DNA of 47,155 nucleotides from Glaciecola sp034112105 (GCA_034112105.1 JAWUVZ010000087.1:1-47155), one strand, 5' to 3'; positions 33,900-43,611 are shown, numbered from the stretch's first letter. Program-made: numbers and translations. Notes: generated from the letters alone by a model not told the origin.

Positions 33900-34358
33900 C
33901 TACGTTTTAGCGTTTATTTTGGACTCAAACGCAAGTAACCATTCGCTGTCCATTATGCTTAAAGCTAAATCGAAATCTTTAAATCTTTTTTGCAGAGTCA
34001 ATGCCTGTGTTACCTCTGTGTCCATCGGCATCGCAACCACTAATTTTTGCTTGTTGTTGAGGTCGTTAATCTGGGTTTCCTGTAAGTATTGGTCATAGAG
34101 CTTGCCCTTAAAATAAAATATATATTGAATGTCTGCGGGTTGCTTTTTCTCTTCAGCACTTTGTATCGTCGAGCTTGATTCAGTTAATACAAATTCTGGC
34201 ACCATAGTTGAAGTTTCATGCGTAACCTTTTCGGTCGATTCAGGCACTCCAATAGAGAGCAATGCTACCAAAAGTAAAGAAAAGAAAGCCATTGACAGAG
34301 CAAGAGCAACTTCAGTCATCGCCTGTGTACTTTGATCCTGTAAGTTAATTGATTGCAT
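33900..34358 (-). CDS. ExbD/TolR-like single-span protein
   Basis: 152 aa. A short N-terminus precedes one span, MTEVALALSMAFFSLLLVAL (about 14-33), with an acidic residue (E16) at its start where ExbD/TolR/MotB carry the proton-carrying Asp. The periplasmic part of about 115 residues has the small strand-helix pattern of ExbD (DIQYIFYFKGKLYDQYL, KLVVAMPMDTEVTQALTLQK). AGGA seven bases before ATG 34358 sets the start; a longer reading to 34466 adds only unrelated sequence. It heads the minus-strand cluster, divergent from the S9 peptidase gene. The assignment is moderate: an Asp-to-Glu change would be unusual for the family. Confidence 0.5.
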   Translation of the reverse strand: MQSINLQDQSTQAMTEVALALSMAFFSLLLVALLSIGVPESTEKVTHETSTMVPEFVLTESSSTIQSAEEKKQPADIQYIFYFKGKLYDQYLQETQINDLNNKQKLVVAMPMDTEVTQALTLQKRFKDFDLALSIMDSEWLLAFESKINAKT

Positions 34359-34559
34359 CTCGCTATCCTTCAAATAATACAAAACTAACAATATATACAG
34401 ATATATATGAAACGGTTTGACAGATTTTTTACTCGCATTTGACGTGATGCTTGAAAATAAGCGCAAATAACGACAATATTGCTTTATTACGTTTTACTCT
34501 GCCGTTTATAGGTTTAGACGACTGCAGGCATTTATTTAAAGTATATTAAGGAAAGTATA

Positions 34560-36668
34560 ATGATAAAAAGGCCTATAAGACCATTTCAAAAAATCTCGCT
34601 ATATGTTGCAGCTTCGATTTTAGGATTAACGAATTTTAGTGCGAGTGCACTGAGCACAGATGAGGATAAGTCAGCACAAACTCATTTTTCATCAACTACC
34701 TCCGTTCTAGATTATGCGGATGTATTTGAACTAGAATACGCGGCCTCCCCTACATTTCATCCAAGTAAAGAAATGCTCGTTTATGAGCGCCGTTCCATGG
34801 ATATCATGAACGACCGTAGCAAAATTCAGCTTTGGACTTATGATTTAAAAACGCAACAACACCTACCTTTATTAGCAGATGGTAATAGCTATTCTGCGCC
34901 CAGTTTTTCAGCAGATGGTGAGCGACTCGCGTATTTGTCAGCACAAGATGGCAAATCACAAATTTTCGTAAGATGGATGGAAACGAGCCGAACAGCTAAG
35001 CTAAGCAGCTTGCATTCTAATCCGTCAAACTTAACGTGGTCGCCTGATGGGCAATCTATAGCGTTTACTATGTTTACACAAACGCAAGCTAACAGCCTAT
35101 TTAAGGAAATGCCCAAAATGCCTAAAGATGCTAACTGGGCAGGTACGGCAAAGTATATTGATACCACGCAATACAGGAGTGATGGCGCTGGTTTCAACAG
35201 TCCGGGCTTTCAGCAAGTTTATGTGATTTCTGCTGAAGGCGGCACACCACGCCAAGTTACCATAGATAAATTTAACCACGGTGGGCAACTCAGTTGGTCA
35301 ACCGATAGCAAAACCCTATTTTTCTCGGCAAATCGCGATGAAAATTGGGCGTTATTGCCTTATGAGAGCAATATATACCGGGTTGATGTCGCCACGGGCA
35401 AGATTAAATCTGTTACCGATGTAACAGGACCAGAGTCTGCTCCGTTGATTAGCCCTAACGGTAAATATATCGCTTATGAATGGGTCAATGATAGAAAGCT
35501 GTCATATCAAGTTAACCAAATCATGCTCCAAGCCCTTAATTCTGAAAAACCGGCCACATCATTGACACCAGCATTGGATCGTCAAATTGGTTCAGTGCAA
35601 TGGGCGAAAAATAGTAAAGGGCTTTATTTTAGTTACCTTGATGAAGGTGAAACTAAGCTTGCCTATGTCAGTGTTAGTGGAAAAATAAAGGAACTTCCAG
35701 CAAGGTTGGGTAGTCAAGCATTAGGCCGACCTTATACCTCTGGCGAATTCGATGTGTCAGCAAAGGGGGAAATTGTATATACCATAAACGATAGTCAACG
35801 CCCCGCCGATCTAGCTTTAATGAGCAGCGATAAGCGCCCAAAACGTCTTACTTCATTGAATGAAGATGCACTAGCCCATTTAACCTTAGCAAAAGTAGAA
35901 TCTATTGATGTTGTCTCCTCGGTAGACCAACGAAATATTGATGCTTGGATTGCTTATCCGCCAAACTTTGATGCCAGCAAAAAATATCCACTGATTCTAG
36001 AGATCCATGGCGGCCCTCACGCTGCTTATACTGAAACATTCAGTATGGAAGTGCAGCTTATGGCCGCGAAAGGCTACGTTGTTGTTTGGTCTAACCCAAG
36101 GGGGAGCTCTTCATATGGCGAAGATTTTGCTAATCTAATTCACCATAATTATCCTTCCGAGGACTACAATGACTTGATGGATGTTGTCGATGCTGCCGTT
36201 GTGAAAGGTTTCATTGATGATAGAAATCTATTTATCACCGGCGGCTCTGGTGGTGGCGTGTTAACAGCATGGAGTATCGGTAAAACCAACCGTTTTTCTG
36301 CTGCCGTTGTTGCTAAGCCAGTAATCAATTGGATGAGCTTTGCATTAACCGCAGATGCTTACCCCTACTTCACTCAATATTGGATGGAAGATATGCCTTG
36401 GAATATCAGCGATAAGTTATGGAAACGCTCACCTCTATCGTTAGTAGGAAACGTCACAACACCAACGATGCTATTGACTGGTGAAGACGATTACAGAACA
36501 CCAATAAGTGAAACAGAGCAATATTACCAAGCGTTGCGTTTACGCCAGATTGATTCAGCGATGGTGCGCATCCCAGGTGCGTCGCATGGCATTGCATCAC
36601 GCCCAAGTCACCTGATTCAAAAGGTCGGTAACATTATTGCTTGGTTTGAAAAATATAAAAGTAAGTAA
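34560..36668 (+). CDS. Exported S9 family prolyl oligopeptidase-like peptidase
   Basis: 702 aa. A signal peptide ending near SASA precedes a beta-propeller of TolB/WD-like repeats (FSADGERLAYLSAQDGKSQI, WSPDGQSIAFT, SPNGKYIAYEW) and an alpha/beta hydrolase domain from about 460. The catalytic triad is Ser563 in TGGSGGGVL, Asp644 in GEDDYRTP and His676 in PGASHGI; the oxyanion region HGGPHAAY is also present. It hydrolyses peptides in the periplasm or outside the cell. AAGGAAAG precedes the ATG. It is divergent from the kinase cluster and stands alone, with a hairpin downstream. Confidence 0.93.
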   Translation: MIKRPIRPFQKISLYVAASILGLTNFSASALSTDEDKSAQTHFSSTTSVLDYADVFELEYAASPTFHPSKEMLVYERRSMDIMNDRSKIQLWTYDLKTQQHLPLLADGNSYSAPSFSADGERLAYLSAQDGKSQIFVRWMETSRTAKLSSLHSNPSNLTWSPDGQSIAFTMFTQTQANSLFKEMPKMPKDANWAGTAKYIDTTQYRSDGAGFNSPGFQQVYVISAEGGTPRQVTIDKFNHGGQLSWSTDSKTLFFSANRDENWALLPYESNIYRVDVATGKIKSVTDVTGPESAPLISPNGKYIAYEWVNDRKLSYQVNQIMLQALNSEKPATSLTPALDRQIGSVQWAKNSKGLYFSYLDEGETKLAYVSVSGKIKELPARLGSQALGRPYTSGEFDVSAKGEIVYTINDSQRPADLALMSSDKRPKRLTSLNEDALAHLTLAKVESIDVVSSVDQRNIDAWIAYPPNFDASKKYPLILEIHGGPHAAYTETFSMEVQLMAAKGYVVVWSNPRGSSSYGEDFANLIHHNYPSEDYNDLMDVVDAAVVKGFIDDRNLFITGGSGGGVLTAWSIGKTNRFSAAVVAKPVINWMSFALTADAYPYFTQYWMEDMPWNISDKLWKRSPLSLVGNVTTPTMLLTGEDDYRTPISETEQYYQALRLRQIDSAMVRIPGASHGIASRPSHLIQKVGNIIAWFEKYKSK

Positions 36669-36692
36669 TATTTTGTTTTAGAAATGGTTGAA

Positions 36693-36730
36693 AATTGCTA
36701 ATTGCATGTATAGCCGCGCAGTTAGCAATT
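36693..36730. terminator. Inverted repeat between convergent S9 peptidase and DUF2177 genes
   Basis: AATTGCTAATTGC (36693-36705) pairs with GCAGTTAGCAATT (36718-36730), 13 positions with one wobble and a 12-nt loop. It lies between two convergent genes. The T-tract is short (TTTT on the minus strand side), so termination is likely but not certain. Confidence 0.45.
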
Positions 36731-36779
36731 AGCGGGCAGCATTGTCACGCAAATAGGCTTTGGGCTTTGGGCTTAGGTC

Positions 36780-37232
36780 CTATTTATGACGGTTATCTTT
36801 ATTACTAAATACTGATACTGACATTGCCGCAGCAATTGCGCTACAAGTTGTAATAAAACAGCCCCAGGCCCAATCAATTAATGCTATTTTCAGCGACCAA
36901 TTTGCCAAGATCGCATAGTTTGTCAGATTGTATGCGCCATAAGCTGCTAAACCCAAAATAAAGCCTCTAAACGCAACAACAATTATAGCCTTAGAGGTTT
37001 CTAGTTCAGCATTGGCTAAGTTGTTAAAACTTGGCTGTACGGCCAAAACAGTTATGCTTACCGCGTAAATAAGATAAAAGCTAACCCATGGCCAAACTGG
37101 ATATTCTAAGCGCAACATGCCTTGCATTTCTTGCTGATAAATTTCATCTGCAATAACACCTAGCCAAATAGCGTCCATTACACCAAAACATAAGATAATA
37201 GTCAGCAATGAAATAAATAGTGATTTTGACAT
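36780..37232 (-). CDS. DUF2177 family membrane protein
   Basis: 150 aa with four spans: about 5-25, 47-65, 81-100 and 118-140. It shows the family features DAIWLGVIADEIYQQEMQGM near the first span, RGFILGLAAYGAYNLTNYA in the third, and DWAWGCFIT in the fourth. Function is not known. AGAGGA lies eight bases before the ATG. It begins 29 bp after the fused transporter gene on the same strand, so it is probably the last gene of that operon. Confidence 0.8.
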   Translation of the reverse strand: MSKSLFISLLTIILCFGVMDAIWLGVIADEIYQQEMQGMLRLEYPVWPWVSFYLIYAVSITVLAVQPSFNNLANAELETSKAIIVVAFRGFILGLAAYGAYNLTNYAILANWSLKIALIDWAWGCFITTCSAIAAAMSVSVFSNKDNRHK

Positions 37233-37261
37233 ACCTCAAGTCCTCTTAGTATGATTAGGTT

Positions 37262-40200
37262 TTACAGCTTTCTTATGTTATCCCCACTGTCCCTATCTAT
37301 AAAGCGAACAAATGGATCTATACTGGCATAACCAGATGACGATTTAATAATAATCGTAATGCTATTTTCACCCGATATTAAGTGATGTTTTTTACGATAA
37401 AGTATTTTGTTTTGAGTACTAAAATCGTTAGGATCTTCGCTGAACAAAATAATATCCACAAACTCATCGAATGGCTGTTCTGTTTCTTCACCGTTACCAT
37501 CCGCTTCAAACTGTTTGGCTGATATTGTTAGCGTTAAACTATATTCATTATCTTTTTGCTTTCTTAGTTCGGTGTCAACTATCTTCAAATCATAAATGCT
37601 GATTTGATTAAACTGATCATCAATAAAGGTAAAATCCTCTGGTAAAGCAACAGATTTGAGAGCAGCGACTAAATCAAGTGTGGTCGGTTGTAGCGAGTCA
37701 CTGAACCTATATTTGGTAATAAGCTCCTTTAATGCATGGTTCATATTTTGCTCGCCTATTCTTTCACGCAAAGCCATCATTACAACAGAGCCTTTTCTGT
37801 AATGAATATACTGCTGATTTTCTGCACGCAGCAGCGGCATTTCTTCAAGATATTCATTGGCTCTGCCACGTAAATAGCTATCCAACTCGAAGGTTAAGAA
37901 TTTACGTATTTTCTCTTCACCATATTTTTTTTCTACTACCATCAGAGCGGCATATTGTGAAAGGGACTCAGATAAAACAGCACTTCCTTGCACATTTGCA
38001 GCGTTGAGTTGGTGACCAAACCATTGATGCGCAACCTCATGGGCTGTCACATAGTAAACGGGATCAATTTCCTTGTTATTACGTAAGTCCGTTATAAAAC
38101 CTATATTTTCTGAATAAGGTACGGTATTTGCAAAACTTTGTGCAAAGCTTCTATAGCCAGGAAATTCGATAATACGCAGTTGTTTATGCTGATAAGGACC
38201 AAATGCTTTAGTAAAGTAGTCGAGTGAATCTTTTGATGATTCGATCATGCGCTCAACATTCCAAAAGTGTTCTTTGTGGTAATAAACAGCAATTTCTACG
38301 CCGTTATGAATTTCCGTCTTAACCTCTAGCTTGGCCGACATTATATTAAAAAAATTAACCATCGGGCTATCCATTTCGTATTGAAAATAGCGTCGACCGT
38401 CTTGCTCCCATTCATTTTTTAAGTATCCAGGTGCAATCGCAAACTGCTCTTCACTCGTTGACAAGGTCGCTTTAAAATCAATTAAAGCAACTTGTGGTCC
38501 AAAGAAGCTTTCATTATAGCGACTCTCATCTTCAAGTAAGTAAGCTCTGCGAGGCGGCCCTAAATCGCGTTTTCTGCGTTCATGTTGATCTGCAATATAA
38601 AACCCCTGATCTACGCCAAATGAAGGATACAAACTGTAGTTAGCAATAAAAGTACCATTGCCAATAACCTCTGTATCCTCACCTCTATCTTTGAATCCTG
38701 TATGCTCGCGCAAAACTGTGATGATTCCGCTGCGCTGTTCACCTGGTTCCATCGGCTCATCAAATGTAAACCAAGCGACATCAAGTTCGCCAACGCGTTT
38801 ACCCAAACTGCCGCCTTCAATCGTCACTTCTGATACTGGACTATGTTTTGGGTGATTAACTAAAAACGTCTCAATAGGTTTATCAGAACGATTCTCGACT
38901 ATAATCTTGGTTATTGTTTCTATTCTGCGTACATTTGGAAAAATCGCGATTTCAGCATCTATGGAAATAATAATAGGCGTGGGGTCATCTTCAAATTTGA
39001 GGAATTCCTTCTCATAAAACTCGCTCTCGGTAAGCGCTTGGTCTTGAGTCGTAAATTTATTTAATACTTTTGTGTTGTAATGAATTATCGAACCAGAGCT
39101 AAAGAATAAAACCACACAGACGGAGATAGTAATAAAGCCGCCTTTACCTATCTCGTAAGGTAACATCGCAAATCTGGCTCGCAATCCACTGTGTGGACCA
39201 CGACGCCATAACCCAAAACTGACGATGCTAAAAACCACCGCAAGTGACGACCAATACAATAAATACCAGTTTTGGGTCGTCAGCGTCCAGCCATAACCAT
39301 TCATGTCGGAATATTGTAATATGGGTGCAAGGGCATACTGAAACATATTGTGCTCAATACCAATTTGGCTAAACACGATAGAAACAAAGAAATAACCCAC
39401 AAATAACAACATACCTATGTACTTGCTAGAGCTCATTGTTTGAAGAAGAAATGAAAGCACGATAAGAAGGATCAAACCACTCGCTCCGAAATAAAACAAG
39501 GAAACGATATATTGCAGTATGTCTAGGTTGGTATAACCTAAAATTAGTTGGTTAGTTATTGTTGCCAGCATGCCAATCAAAAATATACTGACAATGACAA
39601 CACAAACAGCGATGAACTTAGACAGCCAATAGGTTATGTTAGCAACTGGCATACTATCAGTAATATCCCCCATACCAACTGATCGTTCGCGCCAAACTAC
39701 TTCAGCACCGTAATAAGTGATAACGATAATATTCACAAGACCAAAGGCATTTTGGATAAGCTGCACCATGGTTTGTGTCAATGGCCAATTGGATGCGCCG
39801 TAAAAGCCTTTTGGGTCAAAAAACTGAGCAACTAAGTTGAATGCACAAAACAGCATAAGGACTGGAAATGCAGGACTAAATACAATTTGTTTAATTTCGA
39901 ATTTAGTCCTAATCATCAATTGTTGAATGCCCGCGCCTGGCTGGTATTTTACTTTGCTTAGTGTTGTGGCGGGCATTTCAACTCGCGTATTATCTTTGCT
40001 CTTCTTTTCTTTTGTCGACTTCAATGTTAACGGTGAAAATAAGTGACCAAAAGCGAATAAGCTAGCTACCCCAATACCGATCCAAAGTACTCTGTTTATA
40101 ATGACTTCTGGGGTCAGTTGCACCGTCAACGTATTTTTATCAAACGGCGTCCAATAACTGGTAACTTCACTGAATGTATTTATACCAAAGGGATCTATAA

Positions 40201-40816
40201 TTGCGAGGATCTGTCGTTGATTTGGTTCGTCGAAAATGGCCGCGGATACAACATAAATGATCAACAAACCTAAGGCTGTAAGATAAACCGCCATAATACT
40301 TCTAAAACGCAACGCTATTGCGTAAAACAAGGTAGATAGAACAAAGATAGTGGTGACTGCATAAATAAGAAAAGGTGCGAAGTAAAATGCAACATTAAAG
40401 TCTCCTAGCCTCTCCTGATCCAACCATGGCATAAACGACCCAATAAGCAGGGCAAGTGGCACCATAGCAAATACTGTCACGCAGACTAAAAACGCACCAA
40501 AAAATCGACCCAATTGATATGCGGTAGCTGGTATCGGTTTTGTACAAATAATCTCAGCCATCATAGACGTGTCATTTCTACTAGCCGTATTAGCAACAAA
40601 ATTGACCACCACAAACATTGCAAAGAGACCAAAATTGAGCATTGTGCTAGCGATGGTATAGGGGCTATTTAAATTAGTATTACCGCCGACTCCCGCGGTT
40701 ATTTCCTCGATAGTGATGGTTAAGTAAGGAAGTAAGAAAAATACAAGGCAAGTGACAATAAAAGAAGGCTGTTTGGTGTAATAACGCCATTCAAAAGCGA
40801 GCATCTTTAAAAACAT
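37262..40816 (-). CDS. ABC-2 type permease fused to M1 family aminopeptidase
   Basis: 1184 aa. The N-terminal 590 residues hold two sets of about six spans, each opening with a cytoplasmic helix typical of ABC-2 permeases (LAFEWRYYTKQPSFIV; IRTKFEIKQIVFSPAFPVLM). The C-terminal 590 residues are an M1 metallopeptidase outside the membrane: zinc motif H926-E-V-A-H930 in TAHEVAHQWFGHQL, with Glu950 19 residues further in LSESLSQY. The fusion would put a peptidase on the outer face of the inner membrane. AGGGG six bases before ATG 40816 sets the start. The ABC ATPase gene ends 10 bp upstream. Confidence 0.92.
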   Translation of the reverse strand: MFLKMLAFEWRYYTKQPSFIVTCLVFFLLPYLTITIEEITAGVGGNTNLNSPYTIASTMLNFGLFAMFVVVNFVANTASRNDTSMMAEIICTKPIPATAYQLGRFFGAFLVCVTVFAMVPLALLIGSFMPWLDQERLGDFNVAFYFAPFLIYAVTTIFVLSTLFYAIALRFRSIMAVYLTALGLLIIYVVSAAIFDEPNQRQILAIIDPFGINTFSEVTSYWTPFDKNTLTVQLTPEVIINRVLWIGIGVASLFAFGHLFSPLTLKSTKEKKSKDNTRVEMPATTLSKVKYQPGAGIQQLMIRTKFEIKQIVFSPAFPVLMLFCAFNLVAQFFDPKGFYGASNWPLTQTMVQLIQNAFGLVNIIVITYYGAEVVWRERSVGMGDITDSMPVANITYWLSKFIAVCVVIVSIFLIGMLATITNQLILGYTNLDILQYIVSLFYFGASGLILLIVLSFLLQTMSSSKYIGMLLFVGYFFVSIVFSQIGIEHNMFQYALAPILQYSDMNGYGWTLTTQNWYLLYWSSLAVVFSIVSFGLWRRGPHSGLRARFAMLPYEIGKGGFITISVCVVLFFSSGSIIHYNTKVLNKFTTQDQALTESEFYEKEFLKFEDDPTPIIISIDAEIAIFPNVRRIETITKIIVENRSDKPIETFLVNHPKHSPVSEVTIEGGSLGKRVGELDVAWFTFDEPMEPGEQRSGIITVLREHTGFKDRGEDTEVIGNGTFIANYSLYPSFGVDQGFYIADQHERRKRDLGPPRRAYLLEDESRYNESFFGPQVALIDFKATLSTSEEQFAIAPGYLKNEWEQDGRRYFQYEMDSPMVNFFNIMSAKLEVKTEIHNGVEIAVYYHKEHFWNVERMIESSKDSLDYFTKAFGPYQHKQLRIIEFPGYRSFAQSFANTVPYSENIGFITDLRNNKEIDPVYYVTAHEVAHQWFGHQLNAANVQGSAVLSESLSQYAALMVVEKKYGEEKIRKFLTFELDSYLRGRANEYLEEMPLLRAENQQYIHYRKGSVVMMALRERIGEQNMNHALKELITKYRFSDSLQPTTLDLVAALKSVALPEDFTFIDDQFNQISIYDLKIVDTELRKQKDNEYSLTLTISAKQFEADGNGEETEQPFDEFVDIILFSEDPNDFSTQNKILYRKKHHLISGENSITIIIKSSSGYASIDPFVRFIDRDSGDNIRKL

Positions 40817-40826
40817 GATGTTCCCC

Positions 40827-41705
40827 TTAAGCCGCGTTGGTGCGCTGTTTATACAACGTAGAAAAATATACATCTTCTAAATTAGTTGGTGCGGACTCAA
40901 ATCCCTCAGGTGGCTTTTCAGCCATGACATGAACGACGGTTCTGCCAGCAAACAAACGTTTTGATATCAATGCCATATTCGCTTCAATTTCTTTTGTTTC
41001 ATCCATGGTGACGACTTTTCGCCAGATTTTTCCTTCGAGGTTGTTAGTTACTTCAATCGGATTACCTTGCAGCAGTATTTCGCCTTCACCTAATACAGCC
41101 ATGCCAGAACACAACTCAGAAACATCATCCACTATATGGGTAGACAATATAATGACTTTATCCTCGCCTAGTGTGACTAATAAGTTATGAAAGCGATTGC
41201 GTTCCTCTGGGTCTAGTCCCGCTGTAGGTTCATCTACAATGAGCAAATCGGGATTACCCAATAAAGCTTGGGCGATACCAAAGCGTTGGCGCATTCCTCC
41301 GGAGAAACTACTCACTGCATTTTTGCGATGTTGGAAAAGGTTTACATGAGCAAGTAGACCGTTAACCGCCTCTTGACGTTCAGCTTTATTAGCAATACCT
41401 TTTAAAATAGCCAAATGATCAAGTAACTCGTACGCGCTAATTCGAGGATAAACACCAAAGTCCTGAGGCAAATAACCTAAGCGGCGGCGCAACTCGTTCG
41501 GTTGAGACAAAACATCAAGCCCATCAAATGTAATAGTGCCGGCGTCTGCCTGCTGCAATGTAGCTATGGTTCTCATTAACGACGACTTGCCTGCACCATT
41601 GGGTCCTAACAATCCAAATAAGCCATTTGGAATAGTAATATTCACATCTTTCAATGCTTTTACACCATTGTCATACGTTTTGGTAATCCCTGAGATACTT
41701 AACAT
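40827..41705 (-). CDS. ABC transporter ATP-binding protein
   Basis: 292 aa, cytoplasmic ATPase of the ABC-2 system encoded downstream. Walker A is GLLGPNGAGKSSLM, the Q loop GYLPQDFGVYP, the signature FSGGMRQRFGIAQ, Walker B LLIVDEPTAGLDP, and the switch His is in ILSTHIVDDV. ATG 41705 (MLSISGITKTY) is preceded by GAGGG and fits the family; ATG 41723 adds six residues without support. An AT-rich (TTATA)-type repeat at about 41724-41755 just upstream probably lies in the promoter. No substrate can be inferred. Confidence 0.93.
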   Translation of the reverse strand: MLSISGITKTYDNGVKALKDVNITIPNGLFGLLGPNGAGKSSLMRTIATLQQADAGTITFDGLDVLSQPNELRRRLGYLPQDFGVYPRISAYELLDHLAILKGIANKAERQEAVNGLLAHVNLFQHRKNAVSSFSGGMRQRFGIAQALLGNPDLLIVDEPTAGLDPEERNRFHNLLVTLGEDKVIILSTHIVDDVSELCSGMAVLGEGEILLQGNPIEVTNNLEGKIWRKVVTMDETKEIEANMALISKRLFAGRTVVHVMAEKPPEGFESAPTNLEDVYFSTLYKQRTNAA

Positions 41706-41903
41706 AGCGCCCTCTTTAACCATTTATTATTATATTATTATATTATTAATTGCTGCGTAAGTAGCTTATGCCAAAAGAATCATACCAACAACAATAAACT
41801 AACCTAAAACATGACTCTTTAGCAACGTTCTCAATTAACAGCGTTAGCGCAGAACGTGAAACACTTAGGTCGAGATTAACGAATTAATTTCTGAATCTTT
41901 TCA

Positions 41904-41942
41904 TAAAAAAACGGCCATTCCTTTTTTGAAATGACCGTTTTT
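41904..41942 (-). terminator. Intrinsic terminator of ybiT
   Basis: On the minus strand AAAAACGGTCATT pairs with AATGGCCGTTTTT (one mismatch) around a loop rich in A, followed by seven T. It lies 38 bp after the ybiT stop codon. Confidence 0.8.
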
Positions 41943-41980
41943 AAATCAATAGTCAGTAATCTGTAGCCAGTTAGCAGCTC

Positions 41981-43567
41981 CTAGCGAGAAAGGCTCGAAT
42001 ACTCATCATAAGTACCTTTAAAGTAATTAAGCTTTTGGCCTTTAACTTCAATGATACTGGTTGCTAATGTCGAAACAAATTCTCTATCGTGGCTAACAAA
42101 TATAAGGGTACCATCAAAGTTTTTCAATGCTTTATTGAGTGCTTCAATCGCTTCCATATCCATGTGGTTAGTCGGTTCATCCATGATAAGTACATTAATA
42201 TCCAACATCATCAACTTGCCAAACATAAGTCTGTTTTTCTCGCCACCCGAACATACGTTAACTTTTTTGTTTACGTCGTCAGAAGTAAATAACAAACGAC
42301 CTAATATCGCTCTAACTGCCAAGTCATCATGTTTTGGAGTTCGCCATTTAGACATCCAATCGAACAAAGTGATGTCAGCTGAAAAGTCTTCGGAGGTGTC
42401 TTGCGGGCAATAACCAATAGTCGCGTTTTCTGACCATTTAACAATGCCGCCATTAACTTTTAATTCTTCGACTAAACAACGCAAAAATGTGGTTTTACCT
42501 GCACCATTTTCACCAATAACGGCTAACTTTGAACCCGCTTCTAATAGGATTTCATTACTATTAAATAACGTTTCGCCATCAAAACCATGAGATACATTAG
42601 TTAACTCAAGCGCTAAACGATGAAGTTTCCTATGCTGCTTGTAACTGATAAAGGGTGTTTGACGACTTGAGGAAATAATTTCAGTTAATTCTATTTTTTC
42701 TAATTTTTTGGCGCGAGATGAAGCTTGTTTCGCTTTCGAGGCATTTGCGGAGAAGCGTGCGACAAAACCCTGAAGCTCTTCAATTTCAATAGACTTTTTG
42801 TCATTTTCACGATGTATTTGTTCTTGCGCTAATGCCGCAGCCGCCATATATGACTCATAGTTTCCTGGGTAAATGCGTAATTCACCAAAGTCGATATCCG
42901 CCATGTGTGTGCACACTGAATTTAAGAAATGGCGATCGTGCGACACGATAACCATTGTACATTTACGCTGGTTCAGCACGTCTTCTAACCACTTAATAGT
43001 ATAAATGTCCAAGTTGTTAGTTGGTTCGTCCAAAAGTAGTATGTCAGGGTTTGAAAATAACGCTTGAGCAATAAGTACTCGCAGTTTGAGGCCTGGAGCA
43101 ACTTCAGACATCAGGCCGAAATGATATTTTTGATCAATACCGGCTTCGACTAAAAGCTCAATTGCTCTTGTTTCTGCAGTATAACCATCCATTTCAGCAA
43201 ACTCTGATTCCAAATCAGCGACCTTCATCCCATCATCTTCAGACATGTCTGGCAAAGAATAGATGCGATCTCTTTCTTGTTTTACTTCCCAAAGGTTGGC
43301 GTCACCCATTATGACCGCGTCAACTACTGAAAATTTCTCGAAGGCAAATTGATCTTGGCTCAATGTTCCTAGCTTTTCACCTGGAGTAATAGATATATTG
43401 CCTGAAGTTGGCTGAAGCTCGCCTGTCATGATTTTCATGAAAGTAGATTTACCACAGCCATTTGCACCGATGAGTCCGTAACGGTTGCCGTTACCGAATT
43501 TAGCTGATATGTTTTCAAAAAGTGGCTTAGCGCCAAACTGCATGGTAATGTTTGCTGTAGTAATCAA
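41981..43567 (-). CDS. ybiT: ABC-F ATPase YbiT
   Basis: A ribosome-associated ABC-F protein of 528 aa with two ATPase domains and no membrane span. It matches E. coli YbiT throughout: NITMQFGAKPLFENISAKFG, LIGANGCGKSTFMKIM, SEVAPGLKLRVLIAQALF in place of a normal first signature, LLLDEPTNNLDIYTIKWLE, the linker FVARFSANASKAKQASSRAK, the second Walker A GENGAGKTTFL, signature CSGGEKNRLMFGKLM, and IMDEPTNHMDMEAIEAL. The first residue of the second signature is Cys rather than Leu. TTG 43567 is the start: it aligns with the E. coli N-terminus and has GGA seven bases before it. Confidence 0.95.
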   Translation of the reverse strand: MITTANITMQFGAKPLFENISAKFGNGNRYGLIGANGCGKSTFMKIMTGELQPTSGNISITPGEKLGTLSQDQFAFEKFSVVDAVIMGDANLWEVKQERDRIYSLPDMSEDDGMKVADLESEFAEMDGYTAETRAIELLVEAGIDQKYHFGLMSEVAPGLKLRVLIAQALFSNPDILLLDEPTNNLDIYTIKWLEDVLNQRKCTMVIVSHDRHFLNSVCTHMADIDFGELRIYPGNYESYMAAAALAQEQIHRENDKKSIEIEELQGFVARFSANASKAKQASSRAKKLEKIELTEIISSSRQTPFISYKQHRKLHRLALELTNVSHGFDGETLFNSNEILLEAGSKLAVIGENGAGKTTFLRCLVEELKVNGGIVKWSENATIGYCPQDTSEDFSADITLFDWMSKWRTPKHDDLAVRAILGRLLFTSDDVNKKVNVCSGGEKNRLMFGKLMMLDINVLIMDEPTNHMDMEAIEALNKALKNFDGTLIFVSHDREFVSTLATSIIEVKGQKLNYFKGTYDEYSSLSR

Positions 43568-43611
43568 AGAAACGTCCGAATATAAAAATTAGTAAAGTGG
43601 CAAAAAGCGTT

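Noticed and set aside
20701..34358. Type VI secretion or Zorya defence interpretation of the kinase cluster
   Set aside because: No Hcp, VgrG, TssB/C or ClpV for type VI; no ZorC/D/E-like nuclease or helicase and no OmpA-like ZorB for Zorya.
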